64,000 nt of DNA from Bacteroidales bacterium (GTDB lineage: Bacteria; Bacteroidota; Bacteroidia; Bacteroidales; F082). The notes below the pieces were generated by a model. That model did no database searches, was not told the DNA's origin, and saw nothing but the letters and a program-made list of their open reading frames with translations. The position numbers and the translations under genes are program-made. Every line of letters begins with the position of its first letter. The stretch's first letter is position 1. This document shows, piece by piece, positions 14,726 to 23,262 of this stretch. The stretch lies in assembly GCA_017531225.1 (NCBI GenBank), contig JAFXLL010000012.1:62001-126000 (forward strand). The letters are read 5' to 3'.

Positions 14726-15196
14726 TTACCCTATTTCAATTTTGTTGACACTATACTGAATGTGTTTTTGTGATGCTGTCACACCTATTGTCAGCTTAAC
14801 TGTGAAGTTCAAGTACGACCACTCATTATTTTTAAAGGTATAGTATAGGATTGCCATATTTTTATATCCGTTTTTCTTTTGAACACCCCTTTTTACAGGA
14901 ACGAAAAGTGGTCGATCTTCTAAAGGTCTCGCTTCCTCCACAACCTTTCTGAGATGTTTTACCGCATAAGTGGATTTCCAGTTATACAATGCCTGTCGAA
15001 CTGTTTTCTTGTCGCTTTCGTTTTTCACGATATATACATTGGCATCCAGGAATCTGTTGTGAATGTAATTGCTCTTAACTTCGCGTTGGAGTTCTTTCCA
15101 TAACTTGTCATAATACGTTTGAATCAGTCTAAATCTTTCTTCCAGTTGTTTCCTACTTGTTGGTATTCCTTCAATTTTTTCGGGTAATTTTTCCAT
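14726..15196 (-). CDS. Hypothetical protein
   Basis: A 156-residue soluble protein with no signal peptide or membrane segment. The N-terminal half is helical and charged (SRKQLEERFRLIQTYYDKLW); the C-terminal half is beta-rich (NNEWSYLNFTVKLTIGV). I do not recognise the family. It has its own -7 box (15224-15231) directly abutting an inverted repeat (15232-15249) that could be an operator. The region is more AT-rich than its neighbours, which is compatible with acquisition by transfer but not proof of it. Confidence 0.65.
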   Translation of the reverse strand: MEKLPEKIEGIPTSRKQLEERFRLIQTYYDKLWKELQREVKSNYIHNRFLDANVYIVKNESDKKTVRQALYNWKSTYAVKHLRKVVEEARPLEDRPLFVPVKRGVQKKNGYKNMAILYYTFKNNEWSYLNFTVKLTIGVTASQKHIQYSVNKIEIG

Positions 15197-15223
15197 GATT
15201 AGTTATTTTTGATAATTCGTCGA

Positions 15224-15231
15224 CAAAGTTA
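15224..15231 (-). promoter_or_regulatory. -7 box TAACTTTG for the hypothetical gene
   Basis: Minus-strand TAnnTTTG 27 bases before ATG 15196. Confidence 0.5.
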
Positions 15232-15286
15232 AGTATAATTTCTTATACTACTGGTAAATTATATACTTATTAATTTAAGTAGTATA
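15232..15286. promoter_or_regulatory. Inverted repeats in divergent intergenic region
   Basis: AGTATAA-TTTC-TTATACT (15232-15249) forms a perfect 7-bp palindrome. TATACTACT (15244-15252) is repeated inverted as AGTAGTATA (15278-15286). They lie just upstream of the minus-strand -7 box, where a repressor operator would be expected. No binding protein is known. Confidence 0.4.
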
Positions 15287-15362
15287 AATATTAAAGACCT
15301 AAAAATTTCTCTGAAATCTTTAGTGTTTTAAAAATGTTGTTGGTAATTTAAGTGATTGTCCT

Positions 15363-15370
15363 TACCTTTG
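15363..15370 (+). promoter_or_regulatory. -7 box TACCTTTG for the S9 peptidase
   Basis: TAnnTTTG with TTGG 23 bases upstream, 24 bases before ATG 15395. Confidence 0.6.
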
Positions 15371-15394
15371 TCCCATCATTAAATCTTTTTGAAA

Positions 15395-17614
15395 ATGAAA
15401 TCAAGAACTCTCTTCATTACCCTGTTCCTTCTGATGGGAACCTTCCTCGCCACCGCGCAGGAAAAGAAAAACTTCACTCTTGAGGACCTCTATGAACGCC
15501 CAACCTTCTCCACGAAAAGCGTCCGTGGCATGAACTCCATGAAAGACGGCGCCACATACGGCAGCTTCGAGAAAGGCGCTCTCAATATCTATAACTACAA
15601 AACCGGTAAGCTGGTGAAGACCCTCTTCTCCATGAAAGACCTGGTGCTGGAAGGGGAGGAGAAACCCGTCCCGATGCAGAACTACGAACTGAGCGACGAT
15701 GAGTCCAAGATCCTTGTCCTGACCGACATGGAAGCCATCTATCGCCATTCCTACACGGCTTACTATTACGTTTATGATATCAAGGCCAAAACACTGCAAC
15801 CCCTGTCTGATAATGGCAAGCAACGTCTGGCAACCTTCTCACCTGATGCCTCCAAGGTGTGCTTCATGCGCGATAATAATCTGTTCATCAAGGATCTGAC
15901 CTCAGGTGAAGAAAAGCAGTTTACCTACGACGGCCTCTATAACCATATTATTAATGGCGCTCCCGACTGGGTCTACGAGGAAGAGTTCAGCTTCTCGCAA
16001 GGCTACTGCTGGTCGCCCGACGGCAAGAAGATCGCCTATATGAAGTTCAACGAGTCGAATGTGAAGGAGTTCCAAATGGAAGAGTTCGAAGGACTTTATC
16101 CCGATTGGTACAGCTTCAAATACCCCAAGGCTGGTGAGGATAACAGCATCGTGGAGATCTATGTGTATGACCTCGCTACTGGCAAGACCGTGAAGATGGA
16201 CACTGGCACTGAGACTGACATCTATTTGCCTCGCATAAAGTGGACCCAAGATCCTAATATCTTGGCCATCCAACGTTTGAACCGCCATCAGAACCATCTC
16301 GAAATTCTGGCTGCCAACGCCACCACAGGTTCCAGCCGCGTGTTCTACGATGAGCTCAATGCTTATTACATCGACATTACCGACGATTGGACCTTCCTTG
16401 AAGACGGCAATAGCTTCCTGATGACTTCTGAACGCAGTGGCTACAACCACATCTACCTCTATCTCATCGACGGCACTCTGGTGAAACAACTCACTGTGGG
16501 TGACTGGGATGTGACGCAAGTATATGGCTTCGACGGTAAGGAAGTTTACTTCCAGGCAGCAAAGAATTCACCAGTGGATCGCCGAATCTACGCTGTCAAC
16601 CTGAAAGGCATGATGCGTGAGGTGATTGGCCGTCCCGGTACCAACCAGGCTCGTTTCAGCAACGATTTCAGCTATCTGATCAATATCAACTCATCCATTA
16701 CCCAACCTCGTCAGTTCGAGCTTTACACCAACAAAGGCAAGTTGGTGCGTGTGCTGGAGGATAATAACGAGTTTGTTGAGAAGATGAAGACCTTCAATCT
16801 TGGCGAGAAGAAGTTGATGAAAATCAGCGACCCCGCTTTCACCTTGCCCGATGGCACTCAGGTGGATGTGGACGCTTGGCAAATCACGCCTCCCGACTTT
16901 GATCCAAACAAGAAATACCCTGTGCTGATCTACGTTTACGGCGGTCCTGGACATCAAACGGTGAATAACTCATGGGCCGACAGCGACTATTGGTGGCTGC
17001 AACTGCTTGCCCAACACGGCATCATCAGCGTGTCCATTAATAATAGAGGTAGCGGCGCTCAAGGCGAAGTCTTTAAGAAGATGACTTACCTGCAGCTGGG
17101 TAAATACGAGACTGAGGATATGATTACTCTGGCCAAATACATGGCCAAGCAGCCTTATGTCGACGCAAGTAGAATCGGTATCTATGGCTGGAGCTACGGT
17201 GGCTTCATGGCAGCCAACGGCATCACCAAGGGCGCCGATGTCATCAGCACGGCCGTTTCAGTGGCTCCTGTGACCAACTGGCGTTACTACGACAATATCT
17301 ACACCGAACGTTACATGCGTACGCCACAGGAGAATCCCGAGGGTTACGATGACAACTCGCCGGTCAGCAATACTGCAATGATCAAGGGCAACTACCTGCT
17401 CTGCCACGGCAGCGGCGACGACAACGTCCACTATCAGAACGCCATGGAACTCATTAAGGCCATGATCTCCAACGGCAAGCAGTTCGACCTCATGATCTAT
17501 CCCAACAAGAACCACGGCATCTACGGTGGCTATGAGTATGGCGATGGCGAATGTCGCATGCATCTGTTTAACAAGATCGACAACTTCCTGTTCAAGCATT
17601 TACTGGGAGAATAA
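15395..17614 (+). CDS. Dipeptidyl peptidase IV family S9 serine peptidase
   Basis: A secreted or periplasmic prolyl oligopeptidase-family enzyme of 739 residues, close in length to DPP IV, predicted to release X-Pro dipeptides from peptide N-termini. A signal peptide (residues 1-20, ending ATAQ) is followed by the DPP-IV beta-propeller, including the substrate N-terminus-binding pair Glu195-Glu196 in DWVYEEEFS, and the alpha/beta-hydrolase domain from about residue 480. The catalytic triad is visible: Ser600 in GWSYGGF, Asp675 in HGSGDDNVH and His707 in NKNHGIYGG. ATG 15395 is chosen over the TTG at 15389 because the signal peptide begins there. It probably helps an amino-acid-fermenting lifestyle; the following radical SAM gene is 5 bases away. 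Confidence 0.93.
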   Translation: MKSRTLFITLFLLMGTFLATAQEKKNFTLEDLYERPTFSTKSVRGMNSMKDGATYGSFEKGALNIYNYKTGKLVKTLFSMKDLVLEGEEKPVPMQNYELSDDESKILVLTDMEAIYRHSYTAYYYVYDIKAKTLQPLSDNGKQRLATFSPDASKVCFMRDNNLFIKDLTSGEEKQFTYDGLYNHIINGAPDWVYEEEFSFSQGYCWSPDGKKIAYMKFNESNVKEFQMEEFEGLYPDWYSFKYPKAGEDNSIVEIYVYDLATGKTVKMDTGTETDIYLPRIKWTQDPNILAIQRLNRHQNHLEILAANATTGSSRVFYDELNAYYIDITDDWTFLEDGNSFLMTSERSGYNHIYLYLIDGTLVKQLTVGDWDVTQVYGFDGKEVYFQAAKNSPVDRRIYAVNLKGMMREVIGRPGTNQARFSNDFSYLININSSITQPRQFELYTNKGKLVRVLEDNNEFVEKMKTFNLGEKKLMKISDPAFTLPDGTQVDVDAWQITPPDFDPNKKYPVLIYVYGGPGHQTVNNSWADSDYWWLQLLAQHGIISVSINNRGSGAQGEVFKKMTYLQLGKYETEDMITLAKYMAKQPYVDASRIGIYGWSYGGFMAANGITKGADVISTAVSVAPVTNWRYYDNIYTERYMRTPQENPEGYDDNSPVSNTAMIKGNYLLCHGSGDDNVHYQNAMELIKAMISNGKQFDLMIYPNKNHGIYGGYEYGDGECRMHLFNKIDNFLFKHLLGE

Positions 17615-17619
17615 TAGTC

Positions 17620-18375
17620 ATGATTCGTGAGGAAACCGTTTTTGGTCCTATCTTTAGCCGGCGACTGGGTAGCTCGTTAGGCATCAATCTGCTGCCGGTG
17701 AACGGTAAAATCTGTACGTTCGACTGCATTTATTGTGAATGTGGTTGGAACAAGGACGGACGTGACGACACGCGTCTGCCAAAGGCTGCCGAGGTGAGAG
17801 CGTTGCTCGAAGCCAAATTGAAGCAGCTGGTCAACGACGGGGTACCTGTGGATTCCATCACCTTCTCGGGCGATGGCGAATCCACCATCAATCCTGATTT
17901 TCCGCAAATCATTGATGACACCTTGGCGTTGCGTGACCAATATTATCCATCGGCCAAGGTTTCGGTGCTCTCCAATGCCACTCAGGTACATCGTCCGGAG
18001 ATTTTCGCGGCGTTGCGCAAAGTCGACAATCCCATCATGAAGATCGATGCCCCTACGAATGAGTTGGTCGAGAAGATCAATAAGCCTGCACCAGGATACG
18101 ATGTGAATAGGGTAGTGGAGGCCTTGAAACAGTTCAACGGCGACTTCATCTTGCAGACCATGTTTCTAAAAAGCAAGGATTTTGACTCCTCTTCGCCTGA
18201 GGTTCTTAATGGCTGGATGGATATTGTGAGGCTACTGAAACCCCGTGAGGTGATGGCTTATACCATTAACAGGCCTACCCCTGAAGAGGGTTTGCAGAAG
18301 TTCACCTATGAAGAAATGAAAACCTTCCTGGATCTGTTGATCCAGGAAGGTTTCTGTGTCCAAATCAAAGGTTGA
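17620..18375 (+). CDS. Radical SAM protein
   Basis: A 251-residue radical S-adenosylmethionine enzyme. The 4Fe-4S ligands are C32, C36 and C39 in ICTFDCIYCEC (CxxxCxxC), followed by the SAM-binding region ITFSGDGESTINPDF near residue 86-100. It resembles the compact Fe-S oxidoreductases of COG0731, whose reaction is mostly unassigned. There is no C-terminal SPASM or other accessory domain. It begins 5 bases after the peptidase stop and is probably co-transcribed with it, but no functional link is obvious. Confidence 0.87.
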   Translation: MIREETVFGPIFSRRLGSSLGINLLPVNGKICTFDCIYCECGWNKDGRDDTRLPKAAEVRALLEAKLKQLVNDGVPVDSITFSGDGESTINPDFPQIIDDTLALRDQYYPSAKVSVLSNATQVHRPEIFAALRKVDNPIMKIDAPTNELVEKINKPAPGYDVNRVVEALKQFNGDFILQTMFLKSKDFDSSSPEVLNGWMDIVRLLKPREVMAYTINRPTPEEGLQKFTYEEMKTFLDLLIQEGFCVQIKG

Positions 18376-18383
18376 GTTGACCT

Positions 18384-18830
18384 TTAGAGCATGTAGCGGA
18401 GACCTAAGCAGGCACCCCAGCCAAAACCGGAGTAAGTCCCGAGGAAATTCCACATGGGGCGGGCATCGAGCGAAATTTGCAACGGAATGTTGAATTCGTA
18501 GTCGATACCGATTTGTCCTCCCACTCCTATATTAAAATAGGTGCTTTTATCAGGCGTGGAAACAATACTCACTTGTGCGCCAGGACCCACATACCAGCCA
18601 AATTTGTCGACAATGTACCAATGCCATTGGTAAACGCCAGTCAGGCTCAGGTAACGGAATTCATAATGGAAACCGCCGATACCAAGGTCAAGTTCAAGAC
18701 GGTTGTTGGTGCCAAGTCTCTGTTGATAGGAAACCTCGCCGTCAGTACCCAGACGGACACCGAGGTTTTGAGCATTGGCTGCAAATGCGAAGCCAATGAT
18801 TGCCACGAGAATTAAAAATGCTTTTTTCAT
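18384..18830 (-). CDS. Small outer-membrane beta-barrel protein
   Basis: A 148-residue protein with a clear signal peptide (residues 1-21, ending ANAQ). The rest consists of alternating amphipathic strands (FRYLSLTGVYQWHWYI, FGWYVGPGAQVSIV, YFNIGVGGQIGIDYEF) and ends LGLRYML, a typical last barrel strand. It is likely an eight-stranded outer-membrane barrel of the OmpA/PorT-like small type. Its role is unknown. It is convergent with the radical SAM gene, eight bases apart. The promoter box is at 18876-18883. Confidence 0.75.
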   Translation of the reverse strand: MKKAFLILVAIIGFAFAANAQNLGVRLGTDGEVSYQQRLGTNNRLELDLGIGGFHYEFRYLSLTGVYQWHWYIVDKFGWYVGPGAQVSIVSTPDKSTYFNIGVGGQIGIDYEFNIPLQISLDARPMWNFLGTYSGFGWGACLGLRYML

Positions 18831-18875
18831 TTTTTTTGAATGTTGTTATTGATTGATTTTACTTCGTTTTCACGG

Positions 18876-18883
18876 CAAAAATA
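18876..18883 (-). promoter_or_regulatory. -7 box TATTTTTG for the barrel protein
   Basis: Minus-strand TAnnTTTG about 45 bases before ATG 18830. Confidence 0.55.
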
Positions 18884-18925
18884 CTATTTTTTTTCATCAA
18901 TCGTGATTTGGAACCAAAAATGTTG

Positions 18926-18933
18926 TACCTTTG
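18926..18933 (+). promoter_or_regulatory. -7 box TACCTTTG with TTTG -33 for rpsU
   Basis: TTTG at 18907-18910 and TACCTTTG at 18926-18933: one of the best full matches to the Bacteroidota promoter consensus in the window, upstream of ribosomal protein S21. Confidence 0.65.
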
Positions 18934-18989
18934 CGCCCTCAAAAAACGTTTTTTAGTATTAACCATTTAAAAGAAGGAAGTGTTTTAAA

Positions 18990-19187
18990 ATGATTATTAT
19001 TCCTGTAAAAGAAGGCGAAAGCATCGACAGAGCTTTGAAGCGCTACAAGAGAAAGTATGAGAAGACCGGCGTCGTGAAGGAACTCCGTGAACGCCAAAAG
19101 TTCACCAAGCCCTCCGTCATCAAACGCGCACAGCGTCTGAAGGCCATCTACGTACAGAAACTCCGTCAGGCTGAAGAGAATATGTAA
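18990..19187 (+). CDS. rpsU: 30S ribosomal protein S21
   Basis: A 65-residue basic protein that joins the small ribosomal subunit near the 3' end of 16S rRNA. The family pattern is clear: MIIIPVKEGESIDRALKRYK at the start and a Lys/Arg-rich helical tail (KRAQRLKAIYVQKLRQ). The length fits Bacteroidota S21. In this phylum S21 has been linked to occlusion of the anti-Shine-Dalgarno sequence, which agrees with the general scarcity of Shine-Dalgarno sites here. A terminator with a 24-base loop (19225-19272) separates it from xerC. Confidence 0.95.
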   Translation: MIIIPVKEGESIDRALKRYKRKYEKTGVVKELRERQKFTKPSVIKRAQRLKAIYVQKLRQAEENM

Positions 19188-19224
19188 TTCGCCCCTAAGG
19201 AAAAATAATTTTTTTGAAAAAAAG

Positions 19225-19272
19225 CTTCGTTGTTTGAGCATTTTTGCTTACTTTTACAACGAAGTTTTTTTT
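19225..19272 (+). terminator. Terminator whose loop contains a promoter-like sequence
   Basis: Stem CTTCGTTG (19225-19232) / CAACGAAG (19257-19264) followed by eight T residues. The 24-base loop includes TTTG (19233) and TACTTTTA (19249), a near-consensus promoter directed at xerC. Either it ends rpsU transcripts while xerC starts within it, or it works as an attenuator. Confidence 0.7.
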
Positions 19273-19285
19273 ATTGCCCTTTGCG

Positions 19286-20167
19286 ATGTCAATCATCGAT
19301 CAGTTCATATCGTACATCCAAGCCGAGCGACGCTATTCACCGTTAACGGTAAGCGCCTATCGCCGTGACCTTGAGCGGTATGCAGGATATTTGTGGTCCA
19401 CCTATGCCATGGATAATCTATGCAAGGTTTCGACCCCGATGATCAAGTCGTTTTTGGTATCGCTGAAGGACGAAGGCCTTTCCAACCGTAGCATCAACAG
19501 GATGATTTCCACGCTGAAGACCTTCTACAAGTTCTGCATGAGGGAAGGAAAGGTGGCCAACACGCCTATGCTTGGAGTGAAAAACCTGAAGCAACCGAAA
19601 AATCTGGTGAAATTTGTCCCTGAGAATGATATTAATAAGGTGTCGTTCGAAAACTTGGACGATTACACAATAAAAAGGGATGAATTGTTGTTTGAAATAT
19701 TGTACCAGACGGGCATTCGAAAGGCAGAACTGATTGGGTTGCGCGACGCGGATGTGGATAAGATAGAACGTAGGATTAAGGTGTTGGGCAAGAGGAATAA
19801 GGAACGCTTCATTCCCGTGAGTGCCGATCTGTTGCGTATGGTGGAGCATTATCAGGCTTTGCGCGACGCTGAGTTTGAGACGCATGCCGACAGGCTTTTA
19901 CTGAATGACAAAGGGGAGGAGATGACGCCTTACTTCGTATATAATAAGGTGCATCTGTTGTTGGAGGGCGTGACAAGTCTGAAACAAAAGAGCCCGCATG
20001 TGCTGCGGCACACCTTTGCGACGCATCTGTTGGACGAGGGCGCAAGTCTGGTGGCGATACAGAAACTGTTGGGTCACACTGACCTGGCCACCACCCAGAT
20101 CTATGCGCACAACACGATCGAGCAATTGAAGGAGATACACAAACAAGCCCATCCCAAGGGTGGGTAA
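19286..20167 (+). CDS. xerC: Site-specific tyrosine recombinase XerC/XerD
   Basis: A 293-residue tyrosine recombinase, the expected length for the chromosome-dimer-resolving Xer enzymes that act at dif with FtsK. The N-terminal SAM-like DNA-binding domain (about 1-90: FISYIQAERRYSPLTVSAYRRDLERY) is followed by the catalytic domain with TGIRKAELIGL (Arg), KVLGKRNKER (Lys), HVLRHTFATHL (His and Arg), LGHTDLATTQIY (His and nucleophilic Tyr). ATG 19286 is chosen over the earlier in-frame codon at 19244, which lies inside the terminator hairpin. The position between rpsU and hpf is standard for Bacteroidales and argues for a housekeeping role rather than a mobile element. Confidence 0.93.
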   Translation: MSIIDQFISYIQAERRYSPLTVSAYRRDLERYAGYLWSTYAMDNLCKVSTPMIKSFLVSLKDEGLSNRSINRMISTLKTFYKFCMREGKVANTPMLGVKNLKQPKNLVKFVPENDINKVSFENLDDYTIKRDELLFEILYQTGIRKAELIGLRDADVDKIERRIKVLGKRNKERFIPVSADLLRMVEHYQALRDAEFETHADRLLLNDKGEEMTPYFVYNKVHLLLEGVTSLKQKSPHVLRHTFATHLLDEGASLVAIQKLLGHTDLATTQIYAHNTIEQLKEIHKQAHPKGG

Positions 20168-20229
20168 GACCTAATAAAAGGAATAATAAGAAACACTTTC
20201 CCGAAAGGGAGCAAAAGAAAGGAGAAATT

Positions 20230-20526
20230 ATGAAAGTAATGATCAATTCAGTGCATTTCAAGGCCAGCAGCGACCTTGAAGAGTTCATCACCCAAAAGGT
20301 GGAAAAAGTCTGTAACAAGTACAGCGAGGTCATTGGGGCCGAGGTGAATTTGAAATTGGACAACACCGATGCTCCTGAGAACAAGATTGCGGACATCCGT
20401 TTGATGTTGAAAGGCGATGATTTGTATGCCAGCAAGCAGTGCAAGACTTTTGAGGAGGCCACGGATCAGGCTGTGGATGCCTTGAAGAAGCAGTTGGAGA
20501 AATTCAAGGGAAAAATCACTAAATAA
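20230..20526 (+). CDS. hpf: Ribosome hibernation promoting factor, short form
   Basis: A 98-residue protein of the HPF/RaiA (YfiA) family, which binds the 30S subunit near the decoding centre and helps inactivate ribosomes in stationary phase. Seen: the opening VMINSVHFKASSDLEEFITQKVEKV, a conserved NTDAPENKIADIRLMLKGDDL strand pair, and the helix FEEATDQAVDALKKQLEK. It lacks the C-terminal dimerisation domain of long HPF. An AAAGGAG site lies just upstream of the ATG, one of the few Shine-Dalgarno-like sites here. Confidence 0.92.
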   Translation: MKVMINSVHFKASSDLEEFITQKVEKVCNKYSEVIGAEVNLKLDNTDAPENKIADIRLMLKGDDLYASKQCKTFEEATDQAVDALKKQLEKFKGKITK

Positions 20527-20617
20527 ATAATTTATTGATTTACAATAAGATACGATTTTTTGTTGATTTTTTTTGAAAAAAAGACAAAAAAAGTATTGTA
20601 GGTTTCAAAAAAACATG

Positions 20618-20625
20618 TACTTTTG
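20618..20625 (+). promoter_or_regulatory. -7 box TACTTTTG for the tRNA-tuf operon
   Basis: TAnnTTTG with TTG 22 bases upstream; about 60 bases before the first tRNA. It probably drives the four tRNAs and tuf. Confidence 0.6.
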
Positions 20626-20686
20626 CACACCCTTTCGAAAGAGAGGGTGTGCTTCTGAAAGGAAGCGAAGAGTTCTTAGAAAGAAT

Positions 20687-20759
20687 GCCGGTATAACTCA
20701 GTTGGTAGAGTAGCTGATTTGTAATCAGCCTGTCGGCGGTTCGAGTCCGTCTACCGGCT
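20687..20759 (+). tRNA. tRNA-Thr(TGT)
   Basis: Acceptor stem GCCGGTA/TACCGGC, anticodon stem GCTGA/TCAGC with loop TTTGTAA (anticodon TGT). First of four tRNAs leading into tuf. Confidence 0.95.
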
Positions 20760-20776
20760 CTGGGTTGTACAAACTC

Positions 20777-20858
20777 GGGGGAGTCGCATAGTGGCAATTG
20801 CAACAGACTGTAAATCTGTCCTCGGATGAGTTCGGTGGTTCGAGTCCACCCTCCCCCA
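20777..20858 (+). tRNA. tRNA-Tyr(GTA)
   Basis: Acceptor stem GGGGGAG/CTCCCCC, anticodon loop CTGTAAA (anticodon GTA), and the long variable arm expected of a class II tRNA. Confidence 0.95.
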
Positions 20859-20865
20859 CAGTCAC

Positions 20866-20938
20866 GCGGAAGTAGCTCATTTGGCAGAGCGAAAGCCTTC
20901 CAAGCTTTAGGTGGCGGGTTCGAGCCCCGTCTTCCGCT
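20866..20938 (+). tRNA. tRNA-Gly(TCC)
   Basis: Acceptor stem GCGGAAG/CTTCCGC, anticodon stem AAAGC/GCTTT with loop CTTCCAA (anticodon TCC). Confidence 0.95.
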
Positions 20939-20952
20939 CTGAAAAGGTAAAA

Positions 20953-21024
20953 GCCGATGTAGCTCAGCGGTAGAGCACTTCCTTGGTAAGGAAGGGGTCG
21001 GGAGTTCAATTCTCCCCATCGGCT
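20953..21024 (+). tRNA. tRNA-Thr(GGT)
   Basis: Acceptor stem GCCGATG/CATCGGC, anticodon stem CTTCC/GGAAG with loop TTGGTAA (anticodon GGT). It lies 49 bases before tuf. Confidence 0.95.
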
Positions 21025-21073
21025 CAATTTTAGTGTTTATAGGAATCAGTAACCTTAAATAATTTGAAATAAA

Positions 21074-22264
21074 ATGGCAAAAGAGAAATTCGAAAGAACT
21101 AAACCGCACGTCAACATTGGTACTATCGGCCACGTTGACCACGGCAAGACCACTCTGACCGCTGCTATCACCCTGCACCTTGCAAAGAAGGGTTTGTCAG
21201 AGATTAAGACCTTCGACTCCATCGACTCCGCTCCGGAAGAAAAGGAAAGAGGTATTACCATTAACACCGCTCACGTTGAGTATCAGACTGAAAATCGTCA
21301 CTATGCTCACGTCGACTGCCCCGGTCACGCTGACTATGTGAAGAACATGGTTACCGGTGCTGCTCAGATGGACGGTGCTATCATCGTGGTTGCCGCTACC
21401 GACGGTCCTATGCCTCAGACTCGTGAGCACATCCTGCTCGCCCGTCAGGTTGGTGTGCCTCGTCTGGTTGTGTATCTGAACAAGTGCGACCTCGTTGATG
21501 ATGAAGAGTTGCTCGAATTGGTTGAAATGGAAATCCGTGACCTCCTTGGCAAGTACGAGTTCGATGCTGACAATACTCCTATCATCCGCGGTTCAGCCCT
21601 CGGCGCTTTGAACGATGATCCAAAATGGACTCCTTCAATCGATGCACTGATGGAAGCTTGCGACACCTGGATTCCTGAACCTCAGCGTGCCGTTGATAAA
21701 CCGTTCTTGATGCCTATCGAAGACGTGTTCTCCATCACAGGTCGTGGTACCGTTGCTACCGGCCGTATCGAGACTGGTGTCATCCACGTTGGTGATCCCG
21801 TTGAAATCCTCGGTATGGGTGCTGAAAAGCTGAAGTCAACCGTTACCGGTGTTGAGATGTTCCGTAAGATCTTGGACGAAGGCGAAGCTGGCGATAACGC
21901 TGGTCTGTTGCTCCGTGGTATCGATAAGGACGAAATCCGCCGTGGTATGGTTATCGCCAAGCCCGGTTCAGTGAAGCCTTATCACCACTTCAAGGGTCAG
22001 GTTTACGTCCTTTCAAAAGAAGAAGGCGGCCGTCACACCCCATTCCGTAACAAGTATCGTCCTCAGTTCTACTTCAGAACCACCGACGTTACCGGTGAGA
22101 TCACTCTCCCTGAAGGAATGGAAATGGTCATGCCTGGTGACCACGTCACCATCGACGTTAAGTTGATCGCCGACATCGCTATGGACAAGGGTCTTCGTTT
22201 CGCTATCCGTGAAGGTGGCCGTACCGTTGGCTCAGGTCAGGTGATCGAAATCATCGACGATTGA
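21074..22264 (+). CDS. tuf: Translation elongation factor Tu
   Basis: A 396-residue GTPase that brings aminoacyl-tRNA to the ribosomal A site. All GTP-binding motifs are present: GHVDHGKT (P-loop), DCPGHADYV (switch II), NKCD (guanine specificity), and the switch I region [11 protein letters not shown]. Domains 2 and 3 are complete, ending [13 protein letters not shown]. The codon use is strongly biased, as in highly expressed genes. It follows four tRNAs and precedes tRNA-Trp and secE, with a terminator (22285-22311) after its TGA stop. Confidence 0.98.
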   Translation: MAKEKFERTKPHVNIGTIGHVDHGKTTLTAAITLHLAKKGLSEIKTFDSIDSAPEEKERGITINTAHVEYQTENRHYAHVDCPGHADYVKNMVTGAAQMDGAIIVVAATDGPMPQTREHILLARQVGVPRLVVYLNKCDLVDDEELLELVEMEIRDLLGKYEFDADNTPIIRGSALGALNDDPKWTPSIDALMEACDTWIPEPQRAVDKPFLMPIEDVFSITGRGTVATGRIETGVIHVGDPVEILGMGAEKLKSTVTGVEMFRKILDEGEAGDNAGLLLRGIDKDEIRRGMVIAKPGSVKPYHHFKGQVYVLSKEEGGRHTPFRNKYRPQFYFRTTDVTGEITLPEGMEMVMPGDHVTIDVKLIADIAMDKGLRFAIREGGRTVGSGQVIEIIDD

Positions 22265-22284
22265 TTCAACCTTAATTAAAAACA

Positions 22285-22311
22285 AAGGGAGGTCTGGACA
22301 AGGCCTCCCTT
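22285..22311 (+). terminator. Terminator after tuf
   Basis: Stem AAGGGAGG / CCTCCCTT with an 11-base loop; the T-rich tail is short, so it may be partly read through into tRNA-Trp and secE. Confidence 0.65.
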
Positions 22312-22315
22312 ATCT

Positions 22316-22388
22316 ACGGGCGTAGCTCAGTTGGTAGAGCATCGGTCTCCAAAACCGAGTGTCGAGAGTTCGAGCCTTTCCGCCCGTG
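22316..22388 (+). tRNA. tRNA-Trp(CCA)
   Basis: Acceptor stem ACGGGCG/CGCCCGT, anticodon stem TCGGT/ACCGA with loop CTCCAAA (anticodon CCA). It lies 24 bases before secE, as in other Bacteroidales. Confidence 0.95.
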
Positions 22389-22412
22389 CTTTGTGTAAAA
22401 GATTCAAGAAAG

Positions 22413-22607
22413 ATGAAAATAGTTGACTACGTTAAAGAAAGCTATACCGAGTTGAAAGAGAAAGTTTCTTGGCCAACTTGGAAAGAGTTGCGCTCTAGCG
22501 TTATTGTTGTATCCATTGCTTCCCTAATTATCGCTCTTGCGGTATTCTTGATGGATATCTCTTTTAAAAACCTTTTGGAACTGTTCTATCAACACGTACA
22601 TTTCTAA
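22413..22607 (+). CDS. secE: Preprotein translocase subunit SecE
   Basis: A 64-residue single-span SecE, the essential clamp of the SecYEG channel. It has the amphipathic helix (YVKESYTELKEKVSWPTWKE, the conserved cytoplasmic element) followed by one membrane segment (about residues 32-55). The start is ATG 22413; the longer frame from 22359 would begin within tRNA-Trp. The order secE-nusG-rplK is conserved in bacteria. Confidence 0.95.
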   Translation: MKIVDYVKESYTELKEKVSWPTWKELRSSVIVVSIASLIIALAVFLMDISFKNLLELFYQHVHF

Positions 22608-22662
22608 TTGAGTTTATTGAATCTAAGCATTTTTGGGTTAACATTTCAATTTTGCTGGAAAG

Positions 22663-23208
22663 ATGAGCGAGACTAACGAAAAGAGATGGTATGTAATTAA
22701 GGCTATCAGTGGCAAGGAGAAAAAGGTAAAGGAATACCTCGAATCCGAGATCAAGCGCCTTAACTACCAAGACCGTATTCTTCAAGTGCTGATCCCTACC
22801 GAAAAGTACTTCGAGGTCAGAAACGGAAAGAAAGTTTCCAAAGAAAGAAACTACCTTCCCGGTTATGTCCTCGTTGAAGCTATTTTGGAAGGTGAAGTCG
22901 TTCATGTGATCCGTAACGTCCCGAACGTGCTCGGTTTCCTGGGCACCAAAGGCGAACCCGATCCACTCCGTCCCGCTGAAGTGAATCGCATCTTAGGTAA
23001 GATGGACGAGCTTCAGGAAATGGGAGAGGGAAGCGACATCTCGTTCATGGTTGGCCAATCGGTCATCGTCAACGAAGGTCCGTTCAAGAGTTTCAGCGGC
23101 ATCATCGAAGAGGTTAACGATGAGAAGAAAAAGCTCAAAGTTAGCGTTAAGATCTTCGGCCGCAAGACCCCTCTGGAGCTGAGTTATTTCCAGGTGAAGT
23201 TGGAGTGA
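22663..23208 (+). CDS. nusG: Transcription termination/antitermination factor NusG
   Basis: A 181-residue NusG with the N-terminal NGN domain ([42 protein letters not shown]) that binds the RNA polymerase clamp, and a C-terminal KOW domain ([21 protein letters not shown]) that contacts Rho or ribosomal protein S10. Full length, with no insertions. It ends in TGA. Confidence 0.97.
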   Translation: MSETNEKRWYVIKAISGKEKKVKEYLESEIKRLNYQDRILQVLIPTEKYFEVRNGKKVSKERNYLPGYVLVEAILEGEVVHVIRNVPNVLGFLGTKGEPDPLRPAEVNRILGKMDELQEMGEGSDISFMVGQSVIVNEGPFKSFSGIIEEVNDEKKKLKVSVKIFGRKTPLELSYFQVKLE

Positions 23209-23262
23209 TAGCCTGATTGTGAATTGACAGTTTCCTTATCATTTTAATGAAGGATTAAGAAA

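Noticed and set aside
19286-20167. Phage or integrative element integrase
   Set aside because: Length, full Xer catalytic set and the conserved place between rpsU and hpf point to the housekeeping recombinase; no other mobile genes are nearby.
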